Part shown: positions 11,766 to 13,433 of the stretch, one piece after another | How positions within the stretch are numbered: position 1 is the first letter of the stretch | How the letters are laid out: every line of letters begins with the position of its first letter | Assembly: GCA_023436515.1 (NCBI GenBank) | Contig: JAEZIV010000201.1 | Coordinates: forward strand, 1 to 13,433 | From: Bacillota bacterium | Lineage (GTDB): Bacteria; Bacillota; Clostridia; Acetivibrionales; DSM-1351 | Length of the DNA stretch: 13,433 bases | Direction of reading: 5' to 3' | Position numbers and translations under genes: made by a program | Notes under the pieces: generated by a model | Databases searched by the model: none | What the model was told of the DNA's origin: nothing | Seen by the model: only the letters and a program-made list of their open reading frames with translations

Positions 11766-13433
11766 TTACAAAGCTTCAATTGCTATCTCATAATGATAAT
11801 AGCCTCTTCCAATGCGGTACTCAGTATGAATATTCTTGGACCAGCCGTTATCTCCGCCCAAGCCCGCATGCAGATGATCAATATTCAGGTGAACAAGCTT
11901 ATCCTTTTCAAGCTCCTGCTCATACATTGCCTTATCACAGGTGTCTATTGAATAATCGTGTATATCAAAATGGAAGGGAATAGCTCCTGTAACCCTTATG
12001 CCGTGTCCCAGCTTATCCTTTACGGTCAGGTGGCGCACATCTTCTTTTCCACCGCATTCAACAGGCTTCACATAAGGGGTGTACTGTTCGGCTACAGTAC
12101 TGCTATAGTCGCCAATAAGAGCTGCCTCCTTCCTGTCAATGTAGTTCTCCCAGGGGCCTCTACCATACCAGGTTATTAGCTGCTTATCTTCCGGAAGCAC
12201 AAGAGATAATCCGACTCGCGGAATTGTCTCACCGGGGCAATTGTTAATAACAGTTTTATCTATTTTCATGCCTCTGCTGCCAATCCTATATTGGGAAGAG
12301 ACATACAAGACTCCGTCATTATATTCTACATCAGCAAATATAAATACTTGTGACTCGGCAAGGGCAGTTTCTATTCTATTAACCTTTATGTTTAGCTTAT
12401 CTAATCCCGCAGCCCTCCAGTCTGTGGCATAATTGCCGCCGGAGTTTCTGCAGCCCTCGTCAATTCCCGTAGCTGGACGGTAGAAATTATCCTTGCCTCC
12501 AAAAAAGCTTTCCACTCCATTAAATACAGTCTTTGTAAATATACCGCTATCCTTATCAAAACGTACTTCCGTATTCTCACCAAGAATAATGATCTCTTGA
12601 GCAGTCTCCTGCATTGTCAGCTTATCCTGCTTTATGTTAGCCTCATAGGGCTTTAGTGTTGATTCCAGCAGAGGTATTTGATAAACATATATAGTATGGC
12701 CGGCTTTTGCATATGGTGTATCCTGATTTAATGCAACAGTAATGTTTATAAAGGCTTCACCATATATTTTATCTGCATTCACGGGGTATTCAAGTATGTC
12801 AGACTGTCCCGGGGCTGTGAAATATTGCTGCATAATGCCCTGGTCCACTACAACCCCATCGCATTGCAGCTCCCAGCTGAGCTGTAAATGGCTTAAATCC
12901 TTAAACAAATAATTGTTTTTTATTCTGTAAGCTCCGGCATTAGGGAAGGGACTTCCGTCATGATAAATTGTAACAGGAGCCTGACAGTTCTTTATTTCAT
13001 AAGCAGATGGTTTCCAGCTCAGATCGGGCAGTACCACACCGTTTAGGCACATATCTTCTATGGGATCAAAAACCTCCTCGCCAAAGGCCTTGGCGTACAC
13101 ATATCTGGAAACCCCGGACTCCAGCGTTTGAACCAAAGCCTTATCCTGGAAATCCCATATAAATCCCCCTTGGAAACGGGGATACTTTTCTACAAGATCC
13201 CAATAGAGCTTAAAGTTTCCGTTGCTATTGCTTTTGGCATAGGCATATTCGCACATTATAAAGGGTCTCAGGTCATCAGAATCTGCCATTTTCTGTTCTA
13301 CCCAGTCTCTCGTAGGATACATGGCACATATGATGTCAGTAATATTGCTTGCAGGGTTACAGGACTCATACTGAACATATCTGGTCTTATCATATTCCTT
13401 TATCCAGCCATACATAGCGGCCTGATTAGCTCC
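11766..13433 (-). CDS. GH2 beta-galactosidase-like enzyme, C-terminal half (5' end outside window)
   Basis: The frame is open to the right edge; upstream of Met at 13415 six more in-frame residues (GANQAA) are visible, so 555 residues of a probably 1,000-residue LacZ-type protein are present. The catalytic barrel part includes EYDKTRYVQYE, the nucleophile Glu in IMCEYAYAKSN (codon 13248-13250) and RFQGGFIWDFQDKAL, then MCLNGVV. Domain 4 and the large C-terminal beta-sandwich follow, with WYGRGPWENYIDRKEAA and the substrate-platform Trp in GGDNGW. The acid/base Glu of the GNE motif lies beyond the edge. Against E. coli LacZ, His of CEYAHAMGN is Tyr, WDW is WDF and the GGDFGD segment is changed, so specificity may differ from lactose. 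No signal peptide can be judged. LacZ-type family is secure; substrate is not. Confidence 0.9.
   Translation of the reverse strand, partial: GANQAAMYGWIKEYDKTRYVQYESCNPASNITDIICAMYPTRDWVEQKMADSDDLRPFIMCEYAYAKSNSNGNFKLYWDLVEKYPRFQGGFIWDFQDKALVQTLESGVSRYVYAKAFGEEVFDPIEDMCLNGVVLPDLSWKPSAYEIKNCQAPVTIYHDGSPFPNAGAYRIKNNYLFKDLSHLQLSWELQCDGVVVDQGIMQQYFTAPGQSDILEYPVNADKIYGEAFINITVALNQDTPYAKAGHTIYVYQIPLLESTLKPYEANIKQDKLTMQETAQEIIILGENTEVRFDKDSGIFTKTVFNGVESFFGGKDNFYRPATGIDEGCRNSGGNYATDWRAAGLDKLNIKVNRIETALAESQVFIFADVEYNDGVLYVSSQYRIGSRGMKIDKTVINNCPGETIPRVGLSLVLPEDKQLITWYGRGPWENYIDRKEAALIGDYSSTVAEQYTPYVKPVECGGKEDVRHLTVKDKLGHGIRVTGAIPFHFDIHDYSIDTCDKAMYEQELEKDKLVHLNIDHLHAGLGGDNGWSKNIHTEYRIGRGYYHYEIAIEAL

Noticed and set aside
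11780..12432. Short plus-strand open frames opposite the GH2 gene
   Set aside because: Shadows of a well-supported GH2 coding frame.
1..13433. Mobile elements, CRISPR repeats, tRNA or rRNA genes
   Set aside because: No transposase-like frame, regularly spaced repeat, cloverleaf with CCA end or rRNA-like stretch was recognised.

Overview
The window is AT-rich with clean Shine-Dalgarno sites, sigma-A-like promoters and U-tailed terminators, which points to a low-GC Firmicute. The gene content (SipW-type secretion, GntR/UTRA regulator, class Ic aspartate aminotransferase, LacZ-type glycosidase) suggests a clostridial anaerobe, possibly a Ruminiclostridium-like (cluster III) species. The lineage is inferred from style and content, not from a database match.

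Layout. The left edge (3-233, +) holds the 3' end of a YraN/UPF0102 nuclease-fold gene, followed by an M19 membrane-dipeptidase-type metallopeptidase (269-1207, +). Facing them is a five-gene minus-strand locus (5185 down to 1235). It encodes an active-looking SipW-type signal peptidase; an ABC-ATPase-fold protein with no intact Walker A, Walker B, signature or H-loop; a polytopic membrane protein whose C-terminus is a second SipW-like domain with the catalytic Ser and His replaced; a TasA/camelysin-like secreted protein; and a very small secreted protein with a CBM5/12-like carbohydrate-binding domain. The last two have matching SipW-type signal peptides and a shared motif just after the predicted cleavage site. 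They sit behind their own strong promoter. I read this as a dedicated secretion/assembly locus for a surface fibre carrying a carbohydrate-binding cap. It is the most interesting part of the window.

The middle and right parts are more ordinary: a class Ic aspartate aminotransferase-type gene (5409-6689, +), then purB for adenylosuccinate lyase (7020-8447, +) behind a candidate PurR PurBox pair and between good terminators. Next come a GntR/UTRA regulator (8670-9413, +), a membrane-anchored serine hydrolase of the class A beta-lactamase fold lacking the general-base Glu (9543-10682, +), and a DedA-family membrane protein (10861-11508, +). A convergent hairpin separates these from the C-terminal half of a GH2 beta-galactosidase-like enzyme (13433-11766, -), which runs off the right edge.

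No tRNA, rRNA, CRISPR array, transposase or attachment site was seen. Each gap between genes longer than about 100 bases has its own entry or is mentioned with a neighbouring gene.
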